Made by a program: the position numbers and the translations under genes
From: an uncultured Ruminococcus sp.
GTDB taxonomy: Bacteria > Bacillota > Clostridia > Oscillospirales > Ruminococcaceae
Length of the DNA stretch: 46,587 nt
Assembly (NCBI GenBank): GCA_902780505.1
Contig: CACZFN010000024.1
Span: 1-46,587, forward strand
Reading direction: 5' to 3'
Shown here: in pieces, positions 17,357 through 25,589 of the stretch
Layout of the letters: the number at the start of each line of letters is the position of its first letter
How positions within the stretch are numbered: position 1 is the first letter of the stretch
Notes under the pieces: model-generated
Told to the model about the DNA's origin: nothing
Database searches by the model: none
Seen by the model: only the letters and a program-made list of their open reading frames with translations

Positions 17357-18082
17357 TTAGTACCATGTACCTGTGCCGCCGCTGTCATTTATCTGCTTGT
17401 TCGGGATACTCAGGTTTTCGGCGTCTGAGGGAGGTGTTTCCCCTGCGTCTGTGTATATCGTATCCCACTTTGCAGTGCCGACAAAGTGTGCATCATCATT
17501 TGTGTTTACGATATAATCGTTGCCTATATACGTCACAAGTATGCCTTTTCTGTATAGCTGTATCATTTTTACAGTACCGTCTGTATTATATATTACCACA
17601 AGCCCGAAATTCGTGTTGTTGTCTTTAAGGTATTTTGCACAGTTGCTTGTTGATGAATTGTATTTCATGGGGTTGGTCTTTTTGCCAGTTTTCCATGTTT
17701 CTGAAAATGAATCGTCCAGAGCACTTGCAACTACCTTGTCAAGTGTCGAGGATTTTGACGTCATATTTTCCTTTTTCCTGTAGCTAACCCAGCTTACATT
17801 TGTAAAAGCGCCTACTGCTTCATAGGTTGTGTTGTTCTTGTCAAGATAGAGGAACTTGTTAAAACCGTCCTCACCGGTTTCGCCGTTAAGCATTATGTTC
17901 TTGACAAGTGAAGCTTCTACTGACTGCTTGATTATCCTTGTGTCTGCAATTACGGCTGCAATGCGTGCTTCTTTAACATAATGTATCATAGATGGTATAA
18001 GTATAACCGCTAAAGCGCCGATAATAGCAATGACAACTATCAGCTCAACCAAAGTAAAGCCCTTACTGATCATCTTTTTCAT
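17357..18082 (-). CDS. Type IV pilin-like protein (prepilin N-terminus)
   Basis: 241 residues with the classic class III signal KMISKGFTLVELIVVIAIIG at residues 3-22: short basic leader, Gly before the cleavage site, Phe at +1, Glu at +5 and a hydrophobic helix to about residue 30. Prepilin peptidase would remove the first seven residues or so, and the product would assemble in a pilus or competence-type pseudopilus. The C-terminal domain (60-241) is polar, Asn/Thr/Lys-rich and not recognised; two Cys or fewer, so no disulfide-loop pilin. No assembly ATPase, platform protein or peptidase is in the window; the gene is monocistronic. In ruminococci such proteins have been linked to adhesion to plant fibre, which is only a possibility here. 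Confidence 0.85.
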   Translation of the reverse strand: MKKMISKGFTLVELIVVIAIIGALAVILIPSMIHYVKEARIAAVIADTRIIKQSVEASLVKNIMLNGETGEDGFNKFLYLDKNNTTYEAVGAFTNVSWVSYRKKENMTSKSSTLDKVVASALDDSFSETWKTGKKTNPMKYNSSTSNCAKYLKDNNTNFGLVVIYNTDGTVKMIQLYRKGILVTYIGNDYIVNTNDDAHFVGTAKWDTIYTDAGETPPSDAENLSIPNKQINDSGGTGTWY

Positions 18083-18141
18083 GCTATATCACTCCAATCG
18101 CCTGTCATTTTTCCCTCTTGTAATAATATAATCCCCATTAC

Positions 18142-18170
18142 ATTATACCATAATTATCGGCAATAATCAA
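18142..18170 (-). promoter_or_regulatory. Promoter of the pilin gene
   Basis: On the minus strand TTGATT (18170-18165), 17-base spacer, TATAAT (18147-18142), about 60 bases before the ATG at 18082. Confidence 0.8.
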
Positions 18171-18315
18171 CCAATTTATAATTGTTTCATATAAATGCAC
18201 AAAAACAGCCCGCTTATTTTTGTTAATCGGTCAAAACATATGTTGAATGATTATTCTAATTAAAATATTAAGAACAAAGCCGACAGAAATTGTTAATAAA
18301 GCACCTTCCCGTGTT

Positions 18316-18924
18316 TTATCTAAGCGGCGCTTCGGGGTTTACGTCTGTTACCTTCTTTATCACCCTGCAAGGGTTGCCTACAGCAATGCTCCCTGCGGGG
18401 ATATCCCTTGTAACAACACTTCCCGCACCTATAACACAGCCCTCGCCGATCGTCACGCCTGCGCATATCACGACATTGCTTGCTATCCAGCAGTCGTTGC
18501 CTATAGTAACGGGCTTGCCGAATTCAATGTCGTATGGAGAACCGTCGTGTCTGAATCTCATCCTGCGCTTCGACGGCTGAAAATAGTGCAGCGCAGTTGC
18601 AACTGTGCAGTTCGGCCCGAAGAAAACATTGTCCCCGATCATCACAGGGCAGGTGTCAAGTACCGTGAAATTGAAGTTGCAGTAAAAGTTTTCACCGACA
18701 CTTGTGAATATGCCGTAATCAAACTGTATCGGTCCCTGTAAAAAGCTTCCCTTGCCCCTGTTCGGCAAAAGCTCGTCAAGTATTTCTTTGCGCTTTTCCT
18801 CCTCGGTCTCAGGTGTCTGGTTGTATAGCTGTGACAGCCTGTGCGCCTTTACTCTCAGTTCTGTAAGCTCTTTGTCAGACGGATCATAAGGTTCCCCGGC
18901 AAGCATTTTTTCTTTTTGTGTCAT
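18316..18924 (-). CDS. maa: Maltose/galactoside O-acetyltransferase family (hexapeptide repeat)
   Basis: 202 residues. N-terminal Maa-type helical domain (KMLAGEPYDPSDKELTELR) followed by a left-handed beta-helix with hexapeptide turns: VMIGDNVFFGPNC, VTIGNDCWIASNVVICAG, VTIGEGCVIGAGSVV and IPAGSIAVGNPCRVI. The LHYF segment carries the probable catalytic His. The enzyme transfers acetyl from acetyl-CoA to a sugar 6-hydroxyl; the family is thought to detoxify excess or non-metabolised sugars. Length is normal and the C-terminus complete. GTGAGG stands ahead of the ATG. Transcribed from its own promoter, divergent from recJ. The gene symbol is by family likeness; the actual sugar acceptor cannot be read. 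Confidence 0.9.
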   Translation of the reverse strand: MTQKEKMLAGEPYDPSDKELTELRVKAHRLSQLYNQTPETEEEKRKEILDELLPNRGKGSFLQGPIQFDYGIFTSVGENFYCNFNFTVLDTCPVMIGDNVFFGPNCTVATALHYFQPSKRRMRFRHDGSPYDIEFGKPVTIGNDCWIASNVVICAGVTIGEGCVIGAGSVVTRDIPAGSIAVGNPCRVIKKVTDVNPEAPLR

Positions 18925-18955
18925 AAATGTACCTCACTTTTTTGTTTATGGCTTT

Positions 18956-18984
18956 ATGATAGCATAGCTGTAAACTTTTGTCAA
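18956..18984 (-). promoter_or_regulatory. Promoter of the acetyltransferase gene
   Basis: On the minus strand TTGACA (18984-18979), 17-base spacer, TATCAT (18961-18956) preceded by TGC. Confidence 0.8.
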
Positions 18985-19015
18985 TAAGGTATTTTTGATA
19001 AGGTGTTTTTCGTAC

Positions 19016-19044
19016 TTGCATTTTTACTGAATTTATGTTATAAT
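19016..19044 (+). promoter_or_regulatory. Promoter of the recJ-rel gene cluster
   Basis: TTGCAT (19016-19021), 17-base spacer, TATAAT (19039-19044). It is divergent from and close to the acetyltransferase promoter. A short leader of about 30 bases leads to the recJ ribosome site AAGGAG. Confidence 0.82.
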
Positions 19045-19082
19045 AATATAATACATTTATTTTTAAGGAGAACCCTTTTGCT

Positions 19083-21107
19083 ATGAAAAAATGGAATATA
19101 GCCCGCCCCGATGCGGCAGTGTCAGACGATATCGCATCACGTGTCGATCTTGATAAGCTTGCCGTTGAAGTCCTTGTGGCGCGCGGGTATAAGGATATAG
19201 ACAGCTTTGCCGATTTCTTTAACAGCTGTGAGCTTGAAGATCCCTTTGTGATAAAGGATATGCGTGAAGCCGCCGACACCATAATAAAAGCCGTCGATGA
19301 TTATGAACTTATCTGTATCTATGGCGATTATGACTGTGACGGTGTTACAAGTACGGCAGTTTTGTATGATTATCTTATCAGTATCGGTGCTAATGCCATG
19401 TATTATATACCTGAGCGTGCCGACGGCTACGGGCTCAATTCAAACGCTGTCAGGTATCTTCACGATCAGGGCGTTTCGCTTATCGTTACTGTCGATAACG
19501 GTATATCTGCATATAAAGAAGCCGAGGAGATATACGAACTCGGCATGAAGCTTGTTGTTACCGATCACCACCAGCCGGGGGAGTATCTCCCGAAAGCCGA
19601 AGCGATAGTTGATCCGCACAGGGAGGACTGCCCTTCCGCGTTCAAACACCTCTGCGGCTGCGGCGTGGTGCTTAAACTGTGTGCTGCCCTTGATGACGGC
19701 AGCTACGATATGGTGACAGAGCAGTACCTTGATATATGTGCCCTTGCTACCATCGCCGATGTCGTTTCACTTACGGGCGAAAACAGGTATATCGTAAGAT
19801 ATGGGCTTAAACAGATAAACAATACAAGCAATTACGGCCTGCGCGCACTTAAAGAAGCTGCGGGCTGCGGTGATGAACTAAAGGCGTCGGATGTCGCCTT
19901 TATGCTTTCGCCGAGGATCAATGCTTCCGGCCGCTTCGGTTCGCCTGTTACGGCGGTAAAGACGCTTCTTGCGGAGGAGGATGATGCCGAGGTATATGCA
20001 GGGATGCTTGCAAACCTCAATGCTCAGCGTAAACAGACAGAAGCCGATATATCAAAAGAGATTTTTGAATATATAAATACCTGCCCCGAAATGCTCAACG
20101 AGCGTGTCCTTATCCTTTATGGAAAGGGGTGGAGTCACGGCGTTATCGGCATAGTTGCCGCAAGGATAATGGAATTCTACGGTAAGCCCGCCGTTATCAT
20201 TTCCGAGGAAGGCGGCGAAGCCCGCGGCTCGGCAAGGAGTATAAAGGGCTTTAATATCTTTAAATGCTTTCAGTATTGCGGTGACCTTCTTGTAAAATAC
20301 GGCGGCCATGAATGTGCGGCAGGCCTTACGATCATGCCCGATAAGCTTGAAGAATTCAAAGCCCGTGTGCGTGAGTATGCCGCACAGTTTGAACAGATGC
20401 CTGCCCTTACTATAGATGCCGATAAGCTTTTGCAGCCGTCAGACCTGACTGTGCAGCATATAAAAGGTCTTGACAGGATAGAACCCTGCGGTGAGGGCAA
20501 CCCGCAGCCCGTGTTTGCCATAATAGGCGCGCAGGTGACAGGCGTTTACCCGTTAAAGAACGGTAAACATTCAAGGATACAGATAAACTACGGCGGTGTG
20601 AACGCATCAGCCGTAATGTGGAATGTATCCCCGGATAAGCTTCCCATTTATAAAAACTCACGGGCGGATATGATAGTCACACTTGATGTAAATACATATA
20701 ACGGTAATGAAAGCGTGAGCCTGAAGGTGCTCGATATAAGACCGTCGGGCTTTAACCAGAATGCATATTTCAGCGCTAAGGACTGCTACGAAAAGATAAA
20801 GAGAAACGAAAAAGTCCCTGCAAGCTTCATTAAAAAAGTTACCCCGTCAAGGGAGGAACTTGTAAGTGTCTATAAGGCAGTAAAGGCGGCAGGCAGTATA
20901 AATGCAGACAGCCTTTACTTTAAGTTTGATCCGAAGGTCATGAACTACTGTAAGCTGAGATTGTGTATAGATATATTCTGTGAGCTGGCGCTTATGACTT
21001 TCAAGGCGGGAAGCGGTATAGTGAGCGTTACGGATTTCAAGGGCAAGGCGGATATAACAAGCGCCCCGATGCTTTTGCATCTGAAAGAATTACAGTCCGC
21101 CGATTAA
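19083..21107 (+). CDS. recJ: Single-stranded-DNA exonuclease RecJ
   Basis: 674-residue 5'-3' exonuclease that trims single-stranded DNA in recombination and repair. The DHH phosphoesterase motifs are present: DYDCDG at 82-87 (motif I), VDNG at 137-140 and TDHHQP at 160-165 (the DHH motif). WSHGVIGIVAARI near 355 and GGHECAAGLTI near 405 mark the DHHA1 domain. The C-terminal 230 residues contain the OB-fold (EPCGEGNPQPVFAI start) and a less conserved tail. AAGGAG lies about 12 bases before the ATG. First gene of a cluster with rel 21 bases downstream. Complete, of normal length for clostridial RecJ (which varies at the C-terminus). Confidence 0.95.
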   Translation: MKKWNIARPDAAVSDDIASRVDLDKLAVEVLVARGYKDIDSFADFFNSCELEDPFVIKDMREAADTIIKAVDDYELICIYGDYDCDGVTSTAVLYDYLISIGANAMYYIPERADGYGLNSNAVRYLHDQGVSLIVTVDNGISAYKEAEEIYELGMKLVVTDHHQPGEYLPKAEAIVDPHREDCPSAFKHLCGCGVVLKLCAALDDGSYDMVTEQYLDICALATIADVVSLTGENRYIVRYGLKQINNTSNYGLRALKEAAGCGDELKASDVAFMLSPRINASGRFGSPVTAVKTLLAEEDDAEVYAGMLANLNAQRKQTEADISKEIFEYINTCPEMLNERVLILYGKGWSHGVIGIVAARIMEFYGKPAVIISEEGGEARGSARSIKGFNIFKCFQYCGDLLVKYGGHECAAGLTIMPDKLEEFKARVREYAAQFEQMPALTIDADKLLQPSDLTVQHIKGLDRIEPCGEGNPQPVFAIIGAQVTGVYPLKNGKHSRIQINYGGVNASAVMWNVSPDKLPIYKNSRADMIVTLDVNTYNGNESVSLKVLDIRPSGFNQNAYFSAKDCYEKIKRNEKVPASFIKKVTPSREELVSVYKAVKAAGSINADSLYFKFDPKVMNYCKLRLCIDIFCELALMTFKAGSGIVSVTDFKGKADITSAPMLLHLKELQSAD

Positions 21108-21128
21108 GGCTATGAAAGGGTGATACTT

Positions 21129-23429
21129 ATGCATGAAGATGAAAATATGAAGGATCACATACAGGAGAATAAAGCGGCTGACGATAAGGCGGAGGAGATA
21201 GCTGTTGCTACGTCAAGCTCAAAGTTTATCCCCGAGCCAAAGGAATATACGATCGATGTCCTTATACAGAAAATACTTGATACCGATAAGCAGTATGACC
21301 TGTCAAAAATAGTTGCCGCATACGAGCTTGCCGAAAAGTATCACCATGACCAGAAGCGTGAGTCGGGCGAGCCTTATATAGTCCACCCCGTAGCAGTTGC
21401 CTATATACTGCTTGAACTCGGTATGGATACCGATACTATCTGTGCCGCACTTTTGCATGATGTTGTCGAGGATACCCCGTGTACCCTTGAGGAACTCCAT
21501 AAGCAGTTCGGCTCTGACGTTGCAATGCTCGTAAACGGTGTTACAAAACTCGGCAAAGTGGAGATCTTTACTAAAGAGGAACAAAAGGCTGAAAATATCA
21601 GAAAAATACTCCTTGCAATGTCCGATGATATAAGGGTGATCATCATCAAGCTTTCGGACAGACTGCATAATATGCGTACACTCGGCTACTGTTCGGAAAA
21701 CAAACGCCGTACTATAGCGCATGAAACTATGAATATCTATTCGCCTATCGCGCACAGGCTCGGTATAAGCTCAATACAGAACGAACTTGAAGACCTTGCC
21801 TTCCGCTATCTTGATCCGTTTGCATATGACGAGATAGAAAAGCAGATGGCGCTTAGAAAAGATGCCCGTGAAAAGCTTGTGCGTGACCTTGTTGCAGCTA
21901 TCCGTGAAAGGCTGTCAAAGGATTTTGATCCTGTTCCGTGTGTGGAGGGAAGGGTAAAGAGCAATTACGGCATCTATAAAAAAGTATACCGCGACGGTAA
22001 GGAGATCGACCAGATCTATGACAGATATGCCGTAAGGGTAATAGTTAATACGGTGACAGAGTGCTATAGCGTGCTCGGTATAATCCATGATATGTACAGA
22101 CCTATCCCCGCAAGGTTCAAGGATTATATATCCACGCCTAAGCCTAATATGTACCAGTCGCTGCATACAACCGTTATCGGCAGGCAGGCTATACCGTTTG
22201 AGGTGCAGATAAGAACGTGGGAAATGCACCAGATGGCTGAATACGGTATAGCTTCCCACTGGAAGTATAAGGAGGGTATAAAAACCTCCGAAAAGGACGA
22301 TAAGCGCCTTGCATGGATAAGGCGAATAATAGAGAGCCAGCAGGAATCAAATGACGTTGAGGAGATAGTAAGGGCAATAAAGAATGACCTTGCACCCGAA
22401 GATGTATTTGCATTCACCCCTAAAGGCGATATGATATCACTGCCTGTCGGTTCAACTGTCATCGACTTTGCCTATGCGATCCATACCGAGATAGGCCACA
22501 GAATGTGCGGCGCTAAAGTCGATAAGAAAATGGTTTCCTACGATTATCAGATAAAAACAGGTGAGATAGTCGAGATCCTCACTTCAAATGTCGAGGGGCA
22601 TGGGCCGTCAAGGTCATGGCTCGGTATATGCAAGACGAATGAAGCCAAATCCAAGATACGCTCGTGGTTCAAAAAGGAAAGACGCGAGGAGAATATCTTT
22701 GAGGGCAGGGCGGCGCTTGAACGTGAATTCAGGCGTAATATGATACACGTCCCCGAGGAGGAGCTTGAAGAATTCCTCTCCCTTGATATGAAACGCCATA
22801 ACTGCGAAACGGTGGACGATTTCTTTGCGGCTATCGGTTACGGCGGTGTTCAGCTTTCAAAGGTCATTCAGCGCCTTAAAGCTGAATATAACAAACGCTA
22901 TGCCGAAAAGATAAAGAGCGAGAACGAAGAAATAAAGACTGCCCCGAAACGTTCATCAAGCAATTCGGGCGTTGTGGTAGACGGTGTTGAGGACTGCGCC
23001 GTTAAATTCGCGCGCTGCTGTAACCCTATCCCCGGGGACGAGATAATCGGCTTTATCACCCGCGGGCATGGTATCAGTATCCATAAAAAGGACTGCCAGA
23101 ATTACCTTTCACAGCGTAATTCCGAAGCCGCTAAGGACAGGTGGATAAAGGCATCATGGGAGGTAAGTGAAAACCCCAAGCAGTCGGCATATTTCAAGGT
23201 AACGCTTGATATTATCGCAGTTGACAGGATAGGCCTGCTTGCAGATGTTTCCTCGGCACTTGCCATGATAAACGTGTATATCTATGAGTGTACCTCCCGC
23301 GAACTTAAAAACGGCAATGCTATTTTGTCCGTAACACTTTCTATTGCGGGTATGGATATGCTCAATACGATAATCGCTAAGATAAAGAAAATAAGAAATG
23401 TCATATCCGTTGAAAGAAGCGGAAAGTAA
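21129..23429 (+). CDS. rel: Bifunctional (p)ppGpp synthetase/hydrolase (Rel/RSH)
   Basis: 766 residues from ATG 21129 (AAAGGG eight bases before; an in-frame GTG at 21120 overlaps that site). Domains in order: HD hydrolase (HPVAVAYILLE, LLHDVVEDTP at about 108-117 and KLSDRLHNMRTL), so ppGpp can be degraded; synthetase (GRVKSNYGIYKK, YDRYAVRVIV, HDMYRPIPARFKDYI and NMYQSLHTTVIG); TGS (DVFAFTPKGDMISLPVGSTV); conserved-cysteine region (FARCCNPIPGDEIIGF); ACT at the end (VDRIGLLADVSSAL). Both activities should be present, as is usual for the single long RSH of Firmicutes. It controls the stringent response at the ribosome. Follows recJ by 21 bases and precedes an MBL hydrolase by 12. The apt gene often found between recJ and rel in clostridia is absent. 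Confidence 0.96.
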   Translation: MHEDENMKDHIQENKAADDKAEEIAVATSSSKFIPEPKEYTIDVLIQKILDTDKQYDLSKIVAAYELAEKYHHDQKRESGEPYIVHPVAVAYILLELGMDTDTICAALLHDVVEDTPCTLEELHKQFGSDVAMLVNGVTKLGKVEIFTKEEQKAENIRKILLAMSDDIRVIIIKLSDRLHNMRTLGYCSENKRRTIAHETMNIYSPIAHRLGISSIQNELEDLAFRYLDPFAYDEIEKQMALRKDAREKLVRDLVAAIRERLSKDFDPVPCVEGRVKSNYGIYKKVYRDGKEIDQIYDRYAVRVIVNTVTECYSVLGIIHDMYRPIPARFKDYISTPKPNMYQSLHTTVIGRQAIPFEVQIRTWEMHQMAEYGIASHWKYKEGIKTSEKDDKRLAWIRRIIESQQESNDVEEIVRAIKNDLAPEDVFAFTPKGDMISLPVGSTVIDFAYAIHTEIGHRMCGAKVDKKMVSYDYQIKTGEIVEILTSNVEGHGPSRSWLGICKTNEAKSKIRSWFKKERREENIFEGRAALEREFRRNMIHVPEEELEEFLSLDMKRHNCETVDDFFAAIGYGGVQLSKVIQRLKAEYNKRYAEKIKSENEEIKTAPKRSSSNSGVVVDGVEDCAVKFARCCNPIPGDEIIGFITRGHGISIHKKDCQNYLSQRNSEAAKDRWIKASWEVSENPKQSAYFKVTLDIIAVDRIGLLADVSSALAMINVYIYECTSRELKNGNAILSVTLSIAGMDMLNTIIAKIKKIRNVISVERSGK

Positions 23430-23441
23430 AAGGAGGATTTT

Positions 23442-24065
23442 ATGCGGGTATTCAGATTAAAACCCCTGAGCTGCTGCGATACAAACTGCTTTATCGTCGC
23501 TTCCGATGATGGAAATGCCGCCCTGATAGATGCCCCTGATGATGCTGATTATATTATGGAACAGCTTGATTTTTATAACCTTACACTTAAAAAGATACTG
23601 CTTACCCACGGGCATTTTGACCATATCGGTGCCTGTGCCGATCTTCAGGAAATGACAGGCTGTGAGGTCTATATACATACAGATGACCTTTATATGCTGA
23701 AGGATACAAAAAGTGCACTTTCGGGGTTTTTCGGTGTAGGCTCGATAAAGCCTGTGCAAAATGTGATACCGATAACCGAAGATGATGTCATAAAGCTTGA
23801 CGAACTTGAATTTGATGTTTTGCACACCCCGGGGCATACGCCGGGCTCGGTGTGCTATATAACAGGCAATGTCATGTTCTCGGGCGATACGCTTTTTGCG
23901 CGTTCTATAGGCAGAACAGATATGCCGGGCGGGGATATGAAAAAAATGAAGGAGTCCCTTGAAAAGATAAAGGAACTCGGCGGCGATCTTACCGTCTACC
24001 CCGGGCATATGACTCCAACCACACTTGATACCGAAAAACGTGTAAACCCTTATCTGAATTGCTGA
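23442..24065 (+). CDS. MBL-fold hydrolase, glyoxalase II-like
   Basis: 207 residues. Metal site THGHFDHIGA (His56, His58, Asp60, His61), then HTPGHTPGSV (third His), FSGDTLFARSIGRTD (bridging Asp and the SIGRTD signature of this subgroup) and VYPGHMTPTTL (last His). This set matches the YcbL/YqgX-type hydroxyacylglutathione-hydrolase-like proteins, which are short and lack the C-terminal substrate domain of true glyoxalase II; substrate is unknown in most bacteria. AAAAGGAGG stands ahead of the ATG. It sits between rel and hemZ, a position shared in many clostridia by family knowledge, so it is probably cotranscribed, though a GC-rich hairpin separates it from hemZ. Confidence 0.9.
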   Translation: MRVFRLKPLSCCDTNCFIVASDDGNAALIDAPDDADYIMEQLDFYNLTLKKILLTHGHFDHIGACADLQEMTGCEVYIHTDDLYMLKDTKSALSGFFGVGSIKPVQNVIPITEDDVIKLDELEFDVLHTPGHTPGSVCYITGNVMFSGDTLFARSIGRTDMPGGDMKKMKESLEKIKELGGDLTVYPGHMTPTTLDTEKRVNPYLNC

Positions 24066-24069
24066 ACAC

Positions 24070-24097
24070 CCCGCCGCTTGAATGCGGCGGGCTTTCT
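24070..24097 (+). terminator. GC-rich hairpin between MBL hydrolase and hemZ
   Basis: CCCGCCGC (24070-24077) pairs with GCGGCGGG (24084-24091), then CTTTCT. The T-run is weak, so it may attenuate rather than stop transcription into hemZ, which has no obvious promoter of its own. Confidence 0.6.
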
Positions 24098-24107
24098 GAG
24101 GTGAGAA

Positions 24108-25589
24108 ATGAAGCTTATCTTTAGCAAAAATGATTTTAAATATGAGATAGAGGGCGTAATGAAGCTTTTTATCCCCGCAACACTTTTTGATATAGAGTAT
24201 GCAGACGCCGGGTTTTCCTTTGCGGATATACAGGGCGACTATGCATTTGTAAGGCGTGCAGACCAGAATGACAGAGTGCTTGTCTATGCGCTTTGCAGGC
24301 TTGCGGGCAAGACTGCCCATAAGCGGGCTTTTTTACAAGGCAATACCCGTGACCTTGAAAATGAATGTGAGCTTGCACTTTGTAAATGCCTTTATAAATG
24401 CCTTTCACGCCTTACAGGAAAAATACCCGAGTGGGGCGTTATAACTGGTGTGCGCCCTGTAAAGCAGGTGAACAGACTTCTGTCAATGGGAATGACTGAT
24501 GACGGGATAAGGGCGTATATGAAAGAACGCTACCTGTGCTCTGATAAAAAGACGGATATCGCCCTTATGACCGCCCATACGCAGAAGCCTTTGCTTGACA
24601 GCCTTGATGAACGCTCTTTCGGGCTGTATATATCTGTGCCGTTCTGCCCGACAAGGTGTTCGTACTGCTCGTTTGTGTCACAGTCAGTCGGATCTGTCAG
24701 ACACCTTATCCCTGAATATGTGAGGCTCCTTTGTGAGGAGATAGAAACAACAGCCGCTCTTTGTGAAAAAATCGGCATCTACCCCGACAGTGTCTACTTC
24801 GGCGGCGGTACGCCCACAACACTTTCCGCATCTCAGCTGAGTGCTGTTATGGACAGGATAGCCCGCTGTTTTGACCTTTCCCGTGTTCGTGAGTATACAG
24901 TGGAAGCAGGCCGCCCCGATACAATAACCGAGGAAAAGCTTCTTGCCGTAAAGTCGGGCGGTGCAACAAGGGTGTCAATAAACCCGCAGTCATTAAGTGA
25001 TGATGTGCTTAAAGCTATCGGCAGAAAGCATACAGTCAGGCAGTTTTTGGAAAGCTATGACCTTGCACGTAAAGTCGGGTTTGAATGTATCAATACTGAT
25101 ATTATAGCAGGCCTTCCCGCAGATACCGAGCATGGCTTTGAAAATACAGTAAATACCCTTATTGATAAAAAGGCTGAGAATATAACTGTCCATACCCTTT
25201 CGATAAAGCGTGCCGCAAGGCTCAATAGGGAAGGGACAGGCTCTGCACTTAAAAACCCGGCAGGCGCAATGGTGGCTTATGCAACAGACAGGCTCCTTGC
25301 TTCGGGCTACCGGCCGTATTATCTCTACAGGCAGAAGAATATGCTTGAAAATCAGGAAAATATCGGCTGGGCATTAAGCGGTAAGGAAAGCCTTTATAAT
25401 ATCTATATCATGGAAGAAGTACAGACGATCATCGCACTCGGCGCAGGCGGTTCTACAAAGCTTGTCGATAAAAAGGGCGGCAGGCTTGAAAGGGTGTTCA
25501 ACTATAAGTACCCGGGTGAATATATAACAGGCTTTGAGGAGATGATAAGGCGTAAAGGCAGGATAGGGGATTTTTATGCAAAAAAATGA
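24108..25589 (+). CDS. hemZ: HemZ-type radical SAM coproporphyrinogen dehydrogenase-like protein
   Basis: 493 residues. An N-terminal domain of about 170 residues specific to HemZ of Firmicutes (ending in WGVITGVRPVKQ) precedes the radical SAM core with SVPFCPTRCSYC at 177-187 (Cys180, 184, 187 bind the 4Fe-4S cluster). VYFGGGTPTTLS, EAGRPDTIT and RVSINPQSL are HemN-like SAM motifs. The family is annotated as oxygen-independent coproporphyrinogen III oxidase, but many relatives act as heme chaperones or have unproven function; there are no other heme genes here. GAGGTGA precedes the ATG. The end overlaps rlmD by 14 bases, which indicates cotranslation. Confidence 0.92.
   Translation: MKLIFSKNDFKYEIEGVMKLFIPATLFDIEYADAGFSFADIQGDYAFVRRADQNDRVLVYALCRLAGKTAHKRAFLQGNTRDLENECELALCKCLYKCLSRLTGKIPEWGVITGVRPVKQVNRLLSMGMTDDGIRAYMKERYLCSDKKTDIALMTAHTQKPLLDSLDERSFGLYISVPFCPTRCSYCSFVSQSVGSVRHLIPEYVRLLCEEIETTAALCEKIGIYPDSVYFGGGTPTTLSASQLSAVMDRIARCFDLSRVREYTVEAGRPDTITEEKLLAVKSGGATRVSINPQSLSDDVLKAIGRKHTVRQFLESYDLARKVGFECINTDIIAGLPADTEHGFENTVNTLIDKKAENITVHTLSIKRAARLNREGTGSALKNPAGAMVAYATDRLLASGYRPYYLYRQKNMLENQENIGWALSGKESLYNIYIMEEVQTIIALGAGGSTKLVDKKGGRLERVFNYKYPGEYITGFEEMIRRKGRIGDFYAKK

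Noticed and set aside
23457-24320. 287-codon minus-strand frame opposite the MBL hydrolase and hemZ start
   Set aside because: Antisense to two recognised enzymes; Cys/His/Ile-rich shadow.
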